Shown in pieces: positions 19,101-31,137 of a stretch of 64,000 nucleotides of DNA. This DNA comes from Lineus longissimus (lineage: Eukaryota > Nemertea > Pilidiophora > Heteronemertea > Lineidae), in the NCBI RefSeq assembly GCF_910592395.1, contig NC_088317.1, forward strand, positions 18,956,039-19,020,038, given 5' to 3'. The stretch's first letter is position 1. Every line of letters starts with the position of its first letter. Position numbers and translations under genes: made by a program. A model generated the notes under the pieces. It was not told the DNA's origin and ran no database searches. It worked only from the letters and a program-made list of their open reading frames with translations.

Positions 19101-22100
19101 GTAAGAAGCCTATTCCATGCCCATTCCTCCTGAACCCTCGCCAGTAGTCCCGCACTTCCAACACTAATCCATCACCACTAACATCAACCCCATCTGCGTG
19201 TCTTGTGATCTGACCCAACGCTTCGGAAAAAACAAGTGCAACCTGTAACGATGATCAGATTATATCAGCAGTTTCGTTTTGCTATTTGAGTATTCGAAGA
19301 TGACCCATTCACAACTGTTTCTGTCCCCATGATTTCAATTCAACTCTTCTTTCAGTCTTCTCCAAGCAATCCGAGCCTTCTCCAGAAACTACCTCAAGTG
19401 GTTAGAAGACGCCCTCTCACAGCAACCAGTCGAACTACAGAAGCAAAAGATGCAAGGTGCGTGTGACACTACTTAATCAGTCTATGAATGCAGAATGTTT
19501 CACCTGACTTCGCCTAGAGTATGCAACCAGCCGCAAGCGATCAGTAGAAAAGAGGGTAGTTAGGCTGCTGTAAGTAGATGCAGCTTCTTTACTTGAGTAG
19601 TCACCCGTGTGCAGTGGACTGTCCTGCTGAATGACATCTGGTGCAACGTATCAACGTATCTTCTGTGCCAAAGAAACAGTCGACCGTACTGGACTCGATC
19701 TACTGGACCTGAATATTAGACTAAGCATAACTCTCTCTTCTAGCTGCCCGAACGTTCACCGCCAGTCTTACTCGACAGACAGAGGTGTCGCACATGGCCT
19801 CAGTAGCGCGATCCGTCCTCCATAACTCCGATTCCATCCGGAGGCTGCAGCAGGACTGGAAGAAGTTGGACAAGGAAAGCATTGTCAAGCAGTGTAGCTG
19901 GCTACTTATGGAGGACGAAGACAAGGGAATCAAGCTGATTGGGAAATGTGAGTATTGTCCTGAGTCTTGGGTGGTTGGCGTCTAAAGAATTTGAACGGTA
20001 CAGAGTCAGAAGGTGCAGGAATCTTAAGATTTCCTCCGAAATAATGTGCACATGATTAATATTTTCGTCTTTTCAGATTTGAACGACTTTGAGATGATGA
20101 TGGAACAACAAACGACGATAGACCGATATATTGAGTGGGTGCGAGGTTTAGTGGCGAGGTTTATTGAGAAAGTAGGTCGTCAAGAAACACACTGCATCAC
20201 TTTAATGGCGTAAAATATCACTTCGCGCTTTGGAAATACACACGCAAGGACAAAAACTGCGTAGTGCTGTAACACGGACCATTGTATTGAAGACAAAGTA
20301 ATGTCATTCATAAGGGCAATAATAGTCAGAAAGCCTCAAATGTTTGCTCCAATGAATAGCGCTTTATTGGACATCTACATCAAATGTATACCTAGCATGG
20401 CAGTATCGCTGGTTTTAGCTATCCTGGGTGAGGGAGTAAGTCGGACAATGCTTTGTCAAGGAATCAAAACAGACAGAGTTGTGTTTATAGCAAATGAATT
20501 GCATTTGTTTTTCAGAAAGCAGAAGACCATACCACATACAAGGCGACGGCCAGGGACCTCCTACTCAAGTGGAGTTTCATATCAAACGTGGTCATCAAGG
20601 AATTAACGATGAGAAGTGCTGAGACCTTTGGTGAGTGTCAATCTCCGTAACAGAGGTCTGATATTGGTCGCTGTGTTTGGAGCCTGTGATGCTCGCTGCA
20701 CTGACTCTGCTCACACCTTTGCAGAAAGTCCAGGAATCCTGGATTTTCATTAGCCTACACTGTAAAGTCGTCACCAATCAGTGCGTGTTTTGCCCTCAGA
20801 GTGAACAAGGGTTGCTGCCTGAAACAACAAAATGCAATTGCTGCACACCGTGGCAGAGGGTATGGTGAGGATTGGATGCTTAGCATCGACAGTCTGGTTC
20901 CCTCTTACTGCTGGAACAAGAGTTGCGTTCAGGACATTGGTGATGAGCCAGATTCTGCTCAGGCTTCGCAAGCAATGGTGATTGATCTTCAATGGACGTT
21001 CAGCAACTTAGGGACACGAGGGTAGAGTGGGAGTCAAGTGATAATGCGTCATATCTAAAATAATCATGTCATTTAGGATTAACTGTCCCCAGCTGATTGT
21101 CAATTAAAGCTCCCCTGGTTCTCTGAATTTTGGATGAAAAGAATTCACTACAAACCAACACAATGGACCTTGTTGATGTGATTATTACAAAATTGAACCT
21201 GCTGTTGGTCAATGAACAGAACAATGACACAAGAATTGAGTAATATGAAGCATAAATGTCACATTCCTCTTGGTCCTTGTGTCACCTATGGTCACGTGAG
21301 TTTAACAACAAAGATGACAAGGTACTTAGTTAAACTCAGGAAATTTACGAAAATATAGCGGTGTTGCACAACGCCAGATTCTTACGGTACGCCTAACAAT
21401 GCTCTTTCACGGTGTAAACTAAAGCCGTTCAACAATGACCACAGTTGTTCTGCAAAAGGATTGGCGAGTCCATTGACTTTGTTATTTGTTAATTAGGGGT
21501 AGCAAATGCACATACCAATATGGGCCAAGAAATAATCTTACTGAGGATGACCATTTCCTTGGCCTCTATGAATTGACCACCCTCAACACGACGCTGGTCT
21601 GTGGACTTTCACAGATATAACAATTGTACGGTTGTCTCAGTGAATTGAACAAAAATAAATGTCTGATGTTGACCTTGACCTTCCAGGTTCCTACCACCTC
21701 CTGAGCATGTTATTCAAGGACTACATCATCCACTTGGTCGACCAGAGGTTGCGCGACGAGGAGGACAGACAACTCCAGCAGCTCGTTTACTCAGGTAACT
21801 TTCCAGGATTTTGAGCGGATAGTTCTTCAGCGCCTTGATGCTGAACTTGAACCGTTTTTGAAGGCAAACAACGTGTTTAGAGAGCACTTTTCACAATTAG
21901 TAAATCTTTTTGTTTTCAGAACCTCAAGAATACAAGCATTTTGCAACAAAAACGACCAACATCAGCGCTAGTCACGGTCAAAGACAGAACTACCAACAGC
22001 TCACTACGACCACACAAAGCAATGACGTCACACACAACTGCATGGATGTCACATACAACAGATCTGGTGATGAATTCAACGATGTGATACAATCAACCTC

Positions 22101-22296
22101 GCTCCCTAGTATTTACGAGATGTTCTCTATGCCCCAGGTTTGCACGGACAGTGCCATGCAAGCGTTACATCAGCATAAACCACATGACGTAGAGAAGCAC
22201 ACGGGGCGCTACTATCCGACCCAAGACTCGTTCGACCCGAACGCCACCTATAAATACTACTGTACTAGTGACGGCAGTTCTTTAACTATGCTTTGA
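15954..22296 (+). CDS. RFX-family transcription factor, RFX4/RFX6-type, 13 exons (5' incomplete)
   Basis: Winged-helix DNA-binding protein acting in the nucleus on X-box promoters. Exons: 15954-16110, 16576-16761, 17678-17755, 17985-18024, 18240-18353, 18493-18570, 18937-19100, 19356-19456, 19744-19947, 20077-20171, 20516-20630, 21687-21794, 21920-22296. All junctions are GT-AG with consistent phases, giving about 600 residues. The RFX DNA-binding domain runs through [37 protein letters not shown] and [10 protein letters not shown]. The B, C and dimerisation regions follow ([69 protein letters not shown]). No activation domain precedes the DBD, as in RFX4/6. Residues such as SFGKIIR and RGQSK favour RFX4 slightly. 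The first visible exon opens after a strong acceptor, so earlier coding exons are probably missing. Confidence 0.92.
16576..16761 (+). CDS. RFX exon: DNA-binding domain, main part
   Basis: Between atctcag and gtaagt. [40 protein letters not shown] and NRGQSK are diagnostic of the RFX winged helix. Confidence 0.96.
17678..17755 (+). CDS. RFX exon: end of DBD
   Basis: Between cttgcag and gtaagt. [20 protein letters not shown] completes the DBD with the conserved YHYYGI. Confidence 0.95.
17985..18024 (+). CDS. RFX mini-exon
   Basis: 40 nt between tgtttcag and gtaagt, reading [13 protein letters not shown] in phase with both neighbours. Confidence 0.8.
18240..18353 (+). CDS. RFX exon: linker and start of B region
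   Basis: Between ctccttcag and gtaaga. A Ser/Thr/Pro-rich linker leads to [18 protein letters not shown], equivalent to the LLPEFPNxxDL block of RFX4. Confidence 0.9.
18493..18570 (+). CDS. RFX exon: B region
   Basis: 26 codons between ctctttcag and gtaaga. [20 protein letters not shown] matches the RFX4/6 block MMYxxHCQRILDxxIxxNF. Confidence 0.94.
18937..19100 (+). CDS. RFX exon: B/C region
   Basis: Between ctcttcag and gtaaga. [17 protein letters not shown] and [17 protein letters not shown] align to the HFWQGMP and CDSILY blocks of the family. Confidence 0.94.
19356..19456 (+). CDS. RFX exon: C region
   Basis: Between tctttcag and gtgcgt, reading [20 protein letters not shown] and a basic/Gln-rich end. 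Confidence 0.9.
19744..19947 (+). CDS. RFX exon: C region continued
   Basis: Between ctcttctag and gtgagt. [20 protein letters not shown] and [13 protein letters not shown] correspond to the LRRQTSLxHL and LNSITKQ blocks. Confidence 0.92.
20077..20171 (+). CDS. RFX exon: before dimerisation region
   Basis: Between cttttcag and gtaggt. [20 protein letters not shown] matches the xxIExYIEWLDxxV block. Confidence 0.92.
20516..20630 (+). CDS. RFX exon: dimerisation region
   Basis: Between tttttcag and gtgagt. [20 protein letters not shown] corresponds to the FLLKWSFFGxRVxxxxT block. Confidence 0.93.
21687..21794 (+). CDS. RFX exon: dimerisation region end
   Basis: Between ccttccag and gtaact. 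[20 protein letters not shown] aligns to GSFHLIxxLxDDYxxxL. A charged coiled stretch follows. Confidence 0.93.
21920..22296 (+). CDS. RFX last exon: low-complexity C-terminus
   Basis: From gttttcag to TGA. 124 residues rich in Thr, Asn, Gln, Ser and Tyr with no recognised domain, typical of a divergent transcription-factor tail. An AATAAA lies at 22343-22348, only 47 nt past the stop. Confidence 0.85.
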
Positions 22297-24343
22297 GGTT
22301 GCCCCCCGACCTGCTAGCATTTCTTTTGCAATTTGACTGCAAAATAAATCGACTGTATCACGTCATTTCATTCGTTGACGGCGAGCTAAACATTTCTGAA
22401 AAGGAGTCGTGGGTGGGTTCAGTTATTTACAAAGTATCTCTCGAATCCGTCCAGTGAATATCAACCTGGCCGCCTTACTAATGTAGCTTCAGTGTATGAT
22501 CAGTATGCACGTTTACCCCACCCTACTAGCTCCTTGCCCGTACGCGATCGCAAGTCGTCAGTCTATGAGTAGTAGGAGCGATATTTTCTTGGTGTCGCTG
22601 AAGCATGAACGCATGTACGGGTTTATCCTGTCAGTGGCAGTGTGCACTACTGCTGTCATTGAAATAATTATACGTCTATGTCTTGAAACGGGTTAAGTGA
22701 ATATCATGATTAAGAACTGGTTTACAAGTAGAATCAGGACTTTTATACAAAGAGTAAAAATCATTGACCTTTTGTTCCTATTTCTTAAATGTGATTAGAA
22801 ATATCCGTGGTTTACAAGAAGTGATAAGTTATATCAGGCTGCTGCCGTAGATTATATCATGATGTACAGAAACAAGCTCAAGTTTATGAGCTGCATTTAT
22901 TCCATATATAATGTTTACTATTTACATGTTCCTTCTACCTGTGTCTTTACCACCGTCTTCATCGTGTACATAATCTCTTATTTATTGATTGATAAATGTT
23001 TGGATTGTCCTGTGATATATGTGTTATCTTATCTTCCTTGATCTTTATGGAACCATTACTTAATCCGTCACCATACAGATAGGGTGGGGCACATTTTCCA
23101 ATTGAGTAATTTAAAACTGCTACACCGGATGGGGTAAATCGCAACGGAGAAAGAAATGGCGATTTTGTATGAAAAACCCAATTCAAAGGTACAGCCGACT
23201 TGTAGATGCTTAAAAACCTATCTCGTGAGCTGCCTTATTGTTGTCTGCCAGATATCATGTTACCCGGGTTTATAGGCGTATCTATTCTTGCTATCAAGCC
23301 ACCGGACAAGCTGTGTTGTAAGACAGGGTTACTGACATTAAAATGGAGCATCCTAAAACTGGAATTTGAGAAATAACCGGTTCCGAAAGGCAGGTGCAGG
23401 AAATACAAAGTACATGTAATAAACCGATACAATGGAACCGATAATGTTACTTAAGTCGGCAAAAGTGTTACCATGGGTGACCGGGTCTTAATACATGGTA
23501 CAGATATGAAGGAATGACGAATCATTTGTTAAAAAGCTCTTTCTAGGGCCAAAATATTGTAAAAATAAACTTTCTAACCAAACCCGACGTTTAACAGTAA
23601 AATGACAAGTTCTTCCAGGCATACTCTTTATAAAATCGAAAAGCCTTTTTTTAATCGCGCAATATCTTTTGAAGTTGATCTCAATTAACCCGTCAGGAAT
23701 TAATGCCAGGGATCCTTGGATGATTTCGTTAGAACGAGACTGATTTCAGACAGCTTTTGATTGCTTTGCCTTTGGTGTTATGCAACGCGACAGGGGAGTA
23801 TCCCTGGGTGGTCTCTCATGACGATGCGGTCCATAGCCAAGGCAATACGTTTTGGATCCTGGGAGTGGTAACTACGATTTGATTGCCAGCCCAGGAGCCG
23901 AGCCCACCAGCGGGTTTGAGGCAGCTCTGTGGGAGCCTCATCAAACTCAAAACCCTGAGGCCAGGGCAATATAATAGCTCCCAAATTGAAACCTAACTCT
24001 GGTGGTCTCCTATAGGACGTGTTACAGTAGCATTAGGTATACCCGCGAGGTTGGTATGGCCTCTGGCTCCACTCCACCGGGTTGTCTAACTACGTCCGTC
24101 CGGTGCTGTGGTGATTTCTCCAACCATGGTCTTATTCATGTGTGGAGATTCGATTAGACTACTGCCGATCAGGGAGGAGGGGTGACAAGATCTATCGATT
24201 CAATATCGGGAATCTTTGATTTGTATGATTCTATTTCCTATATGATGTACGTTTCTTAAAGAGCCAGACAAGTTGGTGGCCAATCCGCCGCCATTTTGTC
24301 ATCTCAGCTCAGCAATACCATATCACGGCTTCTCGTCTAGTCT
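22297..24343. other. RFX 3' flank and intergenic DNA
   Basis: Holds the poly(A) signal AATAAA (22343-22348). No gene is recognised. The stretch 23780-24130 is more G+C-rich than its surroundings and looks like the remains of a repeat, which I cannot name. Confidence 0.4.
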
Positions 24344-25605
24344 ACCGAAAATTCTCAGATTCTTGTGTACCAAACACAGCTTCTTGCGTACCGAATACCC
24401 TCAGATTCTTGTATACCAAACACAGCTTCTTGTCTACCGAACACCCTCAGATTCTTGTATACCAAACACAGCTTCTTGTCTACCGAACACCCTCAGATTC
24501 TTGTATACCAAACACAGCTTCTTGCGTACCGAATACCCTCAGATTCTTGTATACCAAACACAGCTTCTTGTCTACCGAACACCCTCAGATTCTTGTATAC
24601 CAAACACAGCTTCTTGTCTACCGAACACCCTCAGATTCTTGTATACCAAACACAGCTTCTTGTCTACCGAACACCCTCAGGTTCTTGTATACCAAACACA
24701 GCTTCTTGTCTACCGAACATCCTCAGATTCTTGTATACCAAACACAGCTTCTTGTCTACCGAACACCCTCAGGTTCTTGTATACCAAACACAGCTTCTTG
24801 TCTACCGAACACCCTCAGATTCTTGTATACCAAACACAGCTTCTTGTCTACCGAACACCCTCAGATTCTCGTATACCAAACACAGCTTCTTGTCTACCAA
24901 ACACCCTCAGATTCTTGTATACCAAACACAGCTTTTTGTCTACCGAACATCCTCAGATTCTTGTATACCAAACACAGCTTTTTGTCTACCGAACATCCTC
25001 AGATTCTTGTATACCAAACACAGCTTTTTGTCTACCGAACATCCTCAGATTCTTGTATACCAAACACAGCTTCTTGTCTACCGAACACCCTCAGATTCTT
25101 GTATACCAAACACAGCTTCTTGTCTACCGAACACCCTCAGATTCTTGTATACCAAACACAGCTTCTTGTCTACCGAACACCCTCAGATTCTTGTATACCA
25201 AACACAGCTTCTTGTCTACCGAACACCCTCAGTTCTTGTGTACCAAACACAGCTTCTTGTCTACCGAACACCCTCAGATTCTTGTATACCAAACACAGCT
25301 TCTTGTCTACCGAACACCCTCAGATTCTTGTATACCAAACACAGCTTCTTGTCTACCGAACACCCTCAGATTCTTGTATACCAAACACAGCTTTTTGTCT
25401 ACCGAACACCCTCAGATTCTTGTATACCAAACACAGCTTCTTGTCTACCGAACACCCTCAGATTCTTGTATACCAAACACAGCTTCTTGTCTACCGAACA
25501 CCCTCAGATTCTTGTATACCAAACACAGCTTCTTGTCTACCGAACACCCTCAGATTCTTGTATACCAAACACAGCTTCTTGTGTACAGAACTCAGTTTGT
25601 TGTAC
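24344..25605. repeat. 46-bp minisatellite, about 27 copies
   Basis: The unit is made of two related halves, TTCTTGTATACCAAACACAG and TTCTTGTCTACCGAACACCC followed by TCAGA. Because 46 is not a multiple of three and the unit has no stop in any forward frame, three long overlapping open frames (404-468 codons) arise as a by-product. Copies vary at single positions (for example gcttctt/gcttttt), and one copy is shortened near 25231. Confidence 0.97.
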
Positions 25606-28574
25606 ACCAAATCAGTATTCTAATTTTTTTTGAATGCAATCACCACATGTTACACAACATCGGACTCGTTTTCGTATAGAACCTAATGTTGTGTAATCAG
25701 TCTACCCCAAGAGGCAATGCTCATGATTTCAGGTTGCAATCTGAGGTAGCAATGTCCTAAGCTTCGTGCTCAGAATGTCCCCTCTCCCAAGGCGCTAAAC
25801 AAATGGTCAAATGATTACGCTTGATTACACAGAAACGGTTGGGGCAAAGGCGAGAACATGGTTATGAAATGAGTTGAGTAGCATGATTAATATTCTACAT
25901 GTCTTGCTTAGTAATGGCCAGCCATGGAGGATACAGTTGACTCTTGTATTTGCGTGGGTGCAACAGGCGGCCAGCATCCTCTACTCAGGTCGAAAAATCG
26001 ATGCGATGAAGTAAAACAACAACAAGACGTTTTTGAAAATGTGAAAAAAGAAAATTATAAATGTATCTTTAATTTTCCGGCAGTTTTATGAATAACTCCC
26101 TACATTATATATTTTTGCTGCTGTAATGGTTAAAATACGTCAAGAACCGGTTTTGATCCACCATTGGCTGTCAAATGTTTGGGTAGTGGAAGCCAATTCC
26201 GTCGCTAACGCTTCGATAAGATTCCCATGACCATCTTGATCACCCCAAGACATTTACAAATGTGTTCTTCATGCAAAAAAGTTATTTCAGTCGCTCTATT
26301 TCAACATAAATTTTAGTGAATTAAAAGAAGAATGCCAAGTTATAAATGTGTTATAAGTGTTTTGTTCAGACTTGCTAATTACGCCCCGAGTATGTCAAAC
26401 AGAATACACCGGCAAACACGATGAATAATAAAATCTATCCATTCTTCAAATAAACATTCGCGTGAACGCTTAAAGCAATCTTTATTTCTATTATAATGTT
26501 ATTGAAAACGATGGAAACACGTTGATGTTTAAAAATGATTTTACCGAAAATACCTAAAACCTAACTTCTGCTATGCCAATATTGGCTGCGTTTGAATTTA
26601 TTTCAATTGAGAATCTATGACTGTACGTCAATACCTTTGTCCACGTGCTTCAACACAGATCGCTCCTTGAGGCATGGTATTAGTTTATTCCTCCTTTAAG
26701 AAGATTTACAGACTTTTAAGGTGAAAAAGAATTTTAAAATTGGTGAAACCGGTAAACGGAACAAAAATGTAAATTTGAGCATTATGTGTGGAGGTCAAGG
26801 TATTTACTGTGATCAATGACAGTCCAGTGGACCCCTTTAACCAGCTAGTCGTCTCGAGGAGGACATTCCTACTATAATTTATATGTCAGAAGAGATATGG
26901 CTTAATCGGAGACGAGGCGACGACTGCAGAAGATATTTCCCTGCTGATGAAATATGATCTTAGACCTTTTCAGTGAAAACTGTTCCGTCTTCTTTCTCTT
27001 TCCATGATCCGGGCGATTCTATTTTCGAACCTTTGTTCAGTTGGAATCACATCAGAAACCAAGATTGTCATGGCCGTACATGGTCGAGAGATAGAAAAGA
27101 ACGCGATGTTGACAACGACTGCATTCGCATTGCAGGTAAAGTATGAGGCTCCTGGCAATCCAAGGATCTTAGGTTCGAAGCCCCGTCTGTTGTCACATCT
27201 TCTCCAAAAGCGGAGTGGCATTATTCGCGTTAGATATTGGAATAAAGACCGGAAGAGGAAGCTATAAATAACAATACATGAAACAAAGAAACACATAATA
27301 ATGCAAAATATGTTTTATTCATTTCTCCGTTACATCACCAATTGTATGATTTCATAATATTACGTCGATTCCGAACAGCTTTCAACGTCTTCTGGGCAAA
27401 ACAGCCCTGAGGCAGAACGAAAGGATATAGGTTTTCAATAATATTGGACATGTTGAACGATATCATAACAGTGTTATAAGAAATTCAGGTTTGAAGTCGT
27501 ACTTATTGTCTTTCTAATGTAGGCTAATAGTCTTGCTTACTAGTTATCGCATATTATCTTTATGATATTGACTAAATTATTTTACTATTAGGCTGACATT
27601 ATTTTGGCCGTGTCGGCTTACAACCCCATCCTAAACACCATCTATCGTCACAGGGTGCGTCTAAAAACTCCCGAATAAAGTTTTTCATATGTTCTCGATA
27701 AACGTAGCCAAATTGGATCGCTGCATTAAAAATCAGTTTTTACTGAGGAAAAATGGTGCGGGGAAAATTGTCAGTGTCCATTTGGACAGGTGTTCGATAG
27801 AAAGATCCACTATTTAGTGCATCTAACCTGCGCATTTACGCGGATGCTCACATTTCTTGCGATACTCACCTACTTTCACAGTGGGGTTAGGGTTTTTCTC
27901 TTTTGGTTAATACGCAACGAATTGTAGTAAAGCTCATTGAAACGCTTTCGAGATCATAGGTCTATTTGGATCTTTATCAGTTCTGCTGTTGATGTAACTC
28001 TAGCCACCAGTCCGATATTCTCGCTTGCGCTCGAGTGCTTTCAATGGCAGGACTAATAGAGTTCCCACAGTTGAAACGTTTTCACTTTCACACCCAACGT
28101 TTTTCCGGTACAGGTAATCGAACAAACATTGGTTTGCACCCATGATCCCTGGATTTAACAGTGTCCATCGTACATGAACAATCGGGGTGTCTCAAGCATC
28201 TTATAAACGAGCTGTAGAAAAAAGGTAATAAGTGACCACACAAATCAGTCGGCAAAAAAATATATTTCTAATGTGTCGATGGGTTTGCTTCCGGGGTTGA
28301 TAATAATGTGTAAACATCATTCAAGTTATAAATTTCCTTTTTTTTTTCTAAGAAGTCCTGGATAAGTAATGTACTGTAGTGATGAGGTGATTATAATTGA
28401 AGAAACAATACACATTCTCGAGGGAAATAAAAGGTTCTTGAAAGCGACACTCGGCACATCTAAACCAATTGCACCAGAATCCCACCAGGCCTTGCGTCAT
28501 CAAAGAAAACCTTTTTTGATCAAGTTCTTTCCTCCCAGTGGTGTTTGTTGCCCCCTTCATTGCTGCCGTATCCA
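25606..28574. other. intergenic region
   Basis: A+T-rich DNA between the minisatellite and the neuropeptide gene. I find no coding exon, RNA gene or clear element. Confidence 0.45.
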
Positions 28575-29120
28575 TCACCAACCTGAAGGATTAAACTGAG
28601 GCTCTTCCTGCCTCTTCACACGCAGACGATTACCTCTCACGAGATCACGCGCAAATCTCGCGAGAACGTTATACGACATCCGATTGGATCGCTTTTTCCT
28701 CCAACCAGACGGATTGAACTCTGGTTTTCCACGTCTGTTAATCCCGCCCTGCGAGTTCAGCTTGTGCTGAAGTTGTTCCATTAACTCCTTGAAGGCTATG
28801 TTATGCATCCCATCATCGAAACTCGCACTGCGCTTGCGTCGCCATCCAGACGGGTTGAATTCCGGTGCAGCTCGCTTTGGCCAAATCACATCATCTTTAT
28901 TATTTTCTGCGGGAGTGATATTGCTCATGTCACCAATTTGCTTAGAATTCCATTTTGAGAGCGCTAATAAGTCTTTTGGGTTTGATTTTGGTTTTGAATT
29001 TAGTGAATTTTGTAGGTCAATGTCAAGTTCGTCTGCCAAGAAAGGATGGGCTAAGATCCCGGATGTAAGGGTCCATAGATAACCCACCAGGAGGAACACT
29101 GTCTTTATCTTACACACCAT
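28575..29120 (-). CDS. neuropeptide precursor with three FNPSGW peptides
   Basis: 181 residues from ATG (29118-29120) to TGA (28575-28577). The ATG lies 23 nt inside an exon whose acceptor is cgttccag, so an upstream non-coding exon is likely. A signal peptide covers the first ~24 residues (MVCKIKTVFLLVGYLWTLTS onward). Three peptides are framed by basic sites: after WPKR, AAPEFNPSGW then RRKR; after NRR, GKPEFNPSGW then RKKR; after RVKR, QEEPQFNPSGW then the stop. The C-terminal Trp has no following Gly, so the products should carry a free acid rather than an amide, and the last could form pyroglutamate. Two longer spacers (about 30 and 26 residues) lie between them. The precursor would be processed in the secretory pathway by prohormone convertases. 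I do not recognise the peptide family. Confidence 0.87.
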   Translation of the reverse strand: MVCKIKTVFLLVGYLWTLTSGILAHPFLADELDIDLQNSLNSKPKSNPKDLLALSKWNSKQIGDMSNITPAENNKDDVIWPKRAAPEFNPSGWRRKRSASFDDGMHNIAFKELMEQLQHKLNSQGGINRRGKPEFNPSGWRKKRSNRMSYNVLARFARDLVRGNRLRVKRQEEPQFNPSGW

Positions 29121-29845
29121 ACTATAACCACTTGTGGGAATCTGGAACGAAAACATAGACAACAGATGAGCGAGGATGAGAGAGAACGATAAAAATAGGT
29201 GGGAAAAGAATAATGGCCGACTCCTTTGAAAGACACCTGAAAGACAGTAATACAAAATATGTCATGGTATTTTTTATCTTGGTAATCTTATCATCTCGTC
29301 TTAGGAAATATGATACATCAAAGGAGACATCTATTTTCGAAACACCTGGTATAAATGAAAGATATTTATTGAAATAAATCACACTAGCGTGAAAGATGCA
29401 ATCCACTTGTGGATGCGTGACTTAGTGGTTACACCAATAGCGACAAATACATTTACGTGATCGCTGAGTCAAAAATAATCTACTTTAAATAATTTTCAAG
29501 CATCTCGATTCGGTCCTTCTGTTTTTCCCCAACCTTTTAGGAGCATAATATATCTTAAGTTTTTATCGACAGCATCAAAACGGATAATATTGGTGTATTG
29601 CATTTGCCTCGGATGACTGGATGGGGATTTGTAATTGAAAAGTAGTTTTTCGGTTTTTTTCTTGTTCGGTTTAAAACTAGATAGCCAATTAAAGCAGAGG
29701 CATTGTAATTCACTTGGAACCACCCCGAAAGATCAATTTGGAACGAGCACATCAAGCTTGTTTTCAGATTAAGCTCGAATGTCCAAACGGATGGTGTCTT
29801 GTAAATCACCAACCACAATCCTCGTCAGATATGTAACATTAAAGC

Positions 29846-30200
29846 TGACATGCATACATAAAGCCCTAACAGCCTAGTTAGAAAACACTGAAAAAAAACT
29901 GAAAATGGTACAGATGGCACAAAGACGCCTTTCTGTCAAGCTTGTACGTGAAATGAAACATTGAAAAATATGTTCGTTTTCAACAATAGTTTCGTGGCGT
30001 AGAGGGTAAGACGGTAAGGATCAAGTGGTGACGGTTCCGAGTTCGATCCCGCCCTAGGAAAATGTTTCATTTTTTATCACGAGAACGTCTCTTTGACCTG
30101 TCACGTCAATGAACTTGTTGTTTGTGCAGTCAAGTGAGACCGGTCGCTGCTTGTCTTTGTGTTTTCTAACTTGGCCGTTAGGGGTTTTATGCATGTAACA
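29846..30200 (+). mobile_element. non-autonomous element with tRNA-like core, copy 2
   Basis: About 355 bp bounded by inverted copies of one end sequence (29846-29892 and about 30162-30200, the latter reading TTCTAACTTGGCCGTTAGGG). The core at 29993-30058 has an A-box-like TGGCGTAGAGGGTAAG and a B-box-like GAGTTCGATCC, about 34 bp apart as in tRNA-derived SINEs. It matches the element at 11269-12040 in reverse orientation. Confidence 0.65.
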
Positions 30201-30869
30201 ACAGACCCTGTTGTGGTGGTACTGTTTTGGTACTGACCAATCACATTCCCGATAATATCGTGCGTCAGAGCTGACCACAACGTTGCTACATGGTGTTTTA
30301 GAACTGACTGACATGCCCGTCCATGCTATGTCTATATCTAGTAGAGAGGATTGATTCCATCGCTTCATCAAACGACTCAAAAACCACTCGGATCATTCGC
30401 AATAGGGTTTACAACTCCATTTTTACCATTCTTTCAAGAGGGTGCATCCCCATGTCCTGCTCAGTAATTCCTAACTAAGCAAATTATGTTTTTCATCAAG
30501 GGAACGATTGGTTTTGAGGTATGGCTATATGGCAGGTGGCTACATGTTATAGCAAAAAAGAAGATCGGTTTTCTAAGTAGAAAGTTCCATATGATGGCAA
30601 GACATGCTATTAGAGTAGATTTAACTGATAAATATTTGAGAGAAAAGGTGCAATTTGGCTTGTTATTGTATGTATCGTTTACCACGCCTCTGGCTCTCCA
30701 ATATCAGGCCAGAAGTAATCGTAGCGCGCGGGAGTTTAGCGCGGTTTAAACACATGCCAGCCGTCAGTGTACCATTCCTGTGAAAACCACAAAAGAAATG
30801 AGACGAAGGTTATTTTCAGGACGCGTTTTGTTGTGCAAATTAAGGCTATTGTAGGAAGGTATTAGCAGT

Positions 30870-31137
30870 AAAAATTCAAATCTGAAGGATGAAAAGATTT
30901 CTAAGTTTAATTTTTTTTTTCAGCCCAAAATGAAGAAACATCATCAGCCCCCCAAAAATTTTGGGTTTGAAAATTTTTCAGAACTTTGGAGTTATGAATA
31001 AGTTCAACACTTTTGGTGGGACAATCTAATCATGCATTTTATCCCCGGATTTTCAACTTCACTAACGCGACCACCCCGGTAACGCGAGCATTCGACCTCG
31101 GTCCCATGAGTGGTCGTGTTACTGGGGTTTCACTGTA
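30870..31137 (-). mobile_element. pogo/Tigger-like MITE fragment, copy 2
   Basis: Reverse complement of the repeat at 791-985. Its outer end reads, on the minus strand, CAGTGAAACCCCAGTAACAC immediately after TA, consistent with a TA-inserting pogo-type terminus. Confidence 0.5.

Noticed and set aside
24344-25605. CRISPR-like regular repeat array
   Set aside because: There are no unique spacers; units are contiguous and the DNA is from an animal nuclear genome.
24273-25679. Three overlapping long ORFs (404-468 codons) as a repetitive protein
   Set aside because: They are one 46-bp minisatellite read in three frames; no signal peptide, splice sites or constraint.
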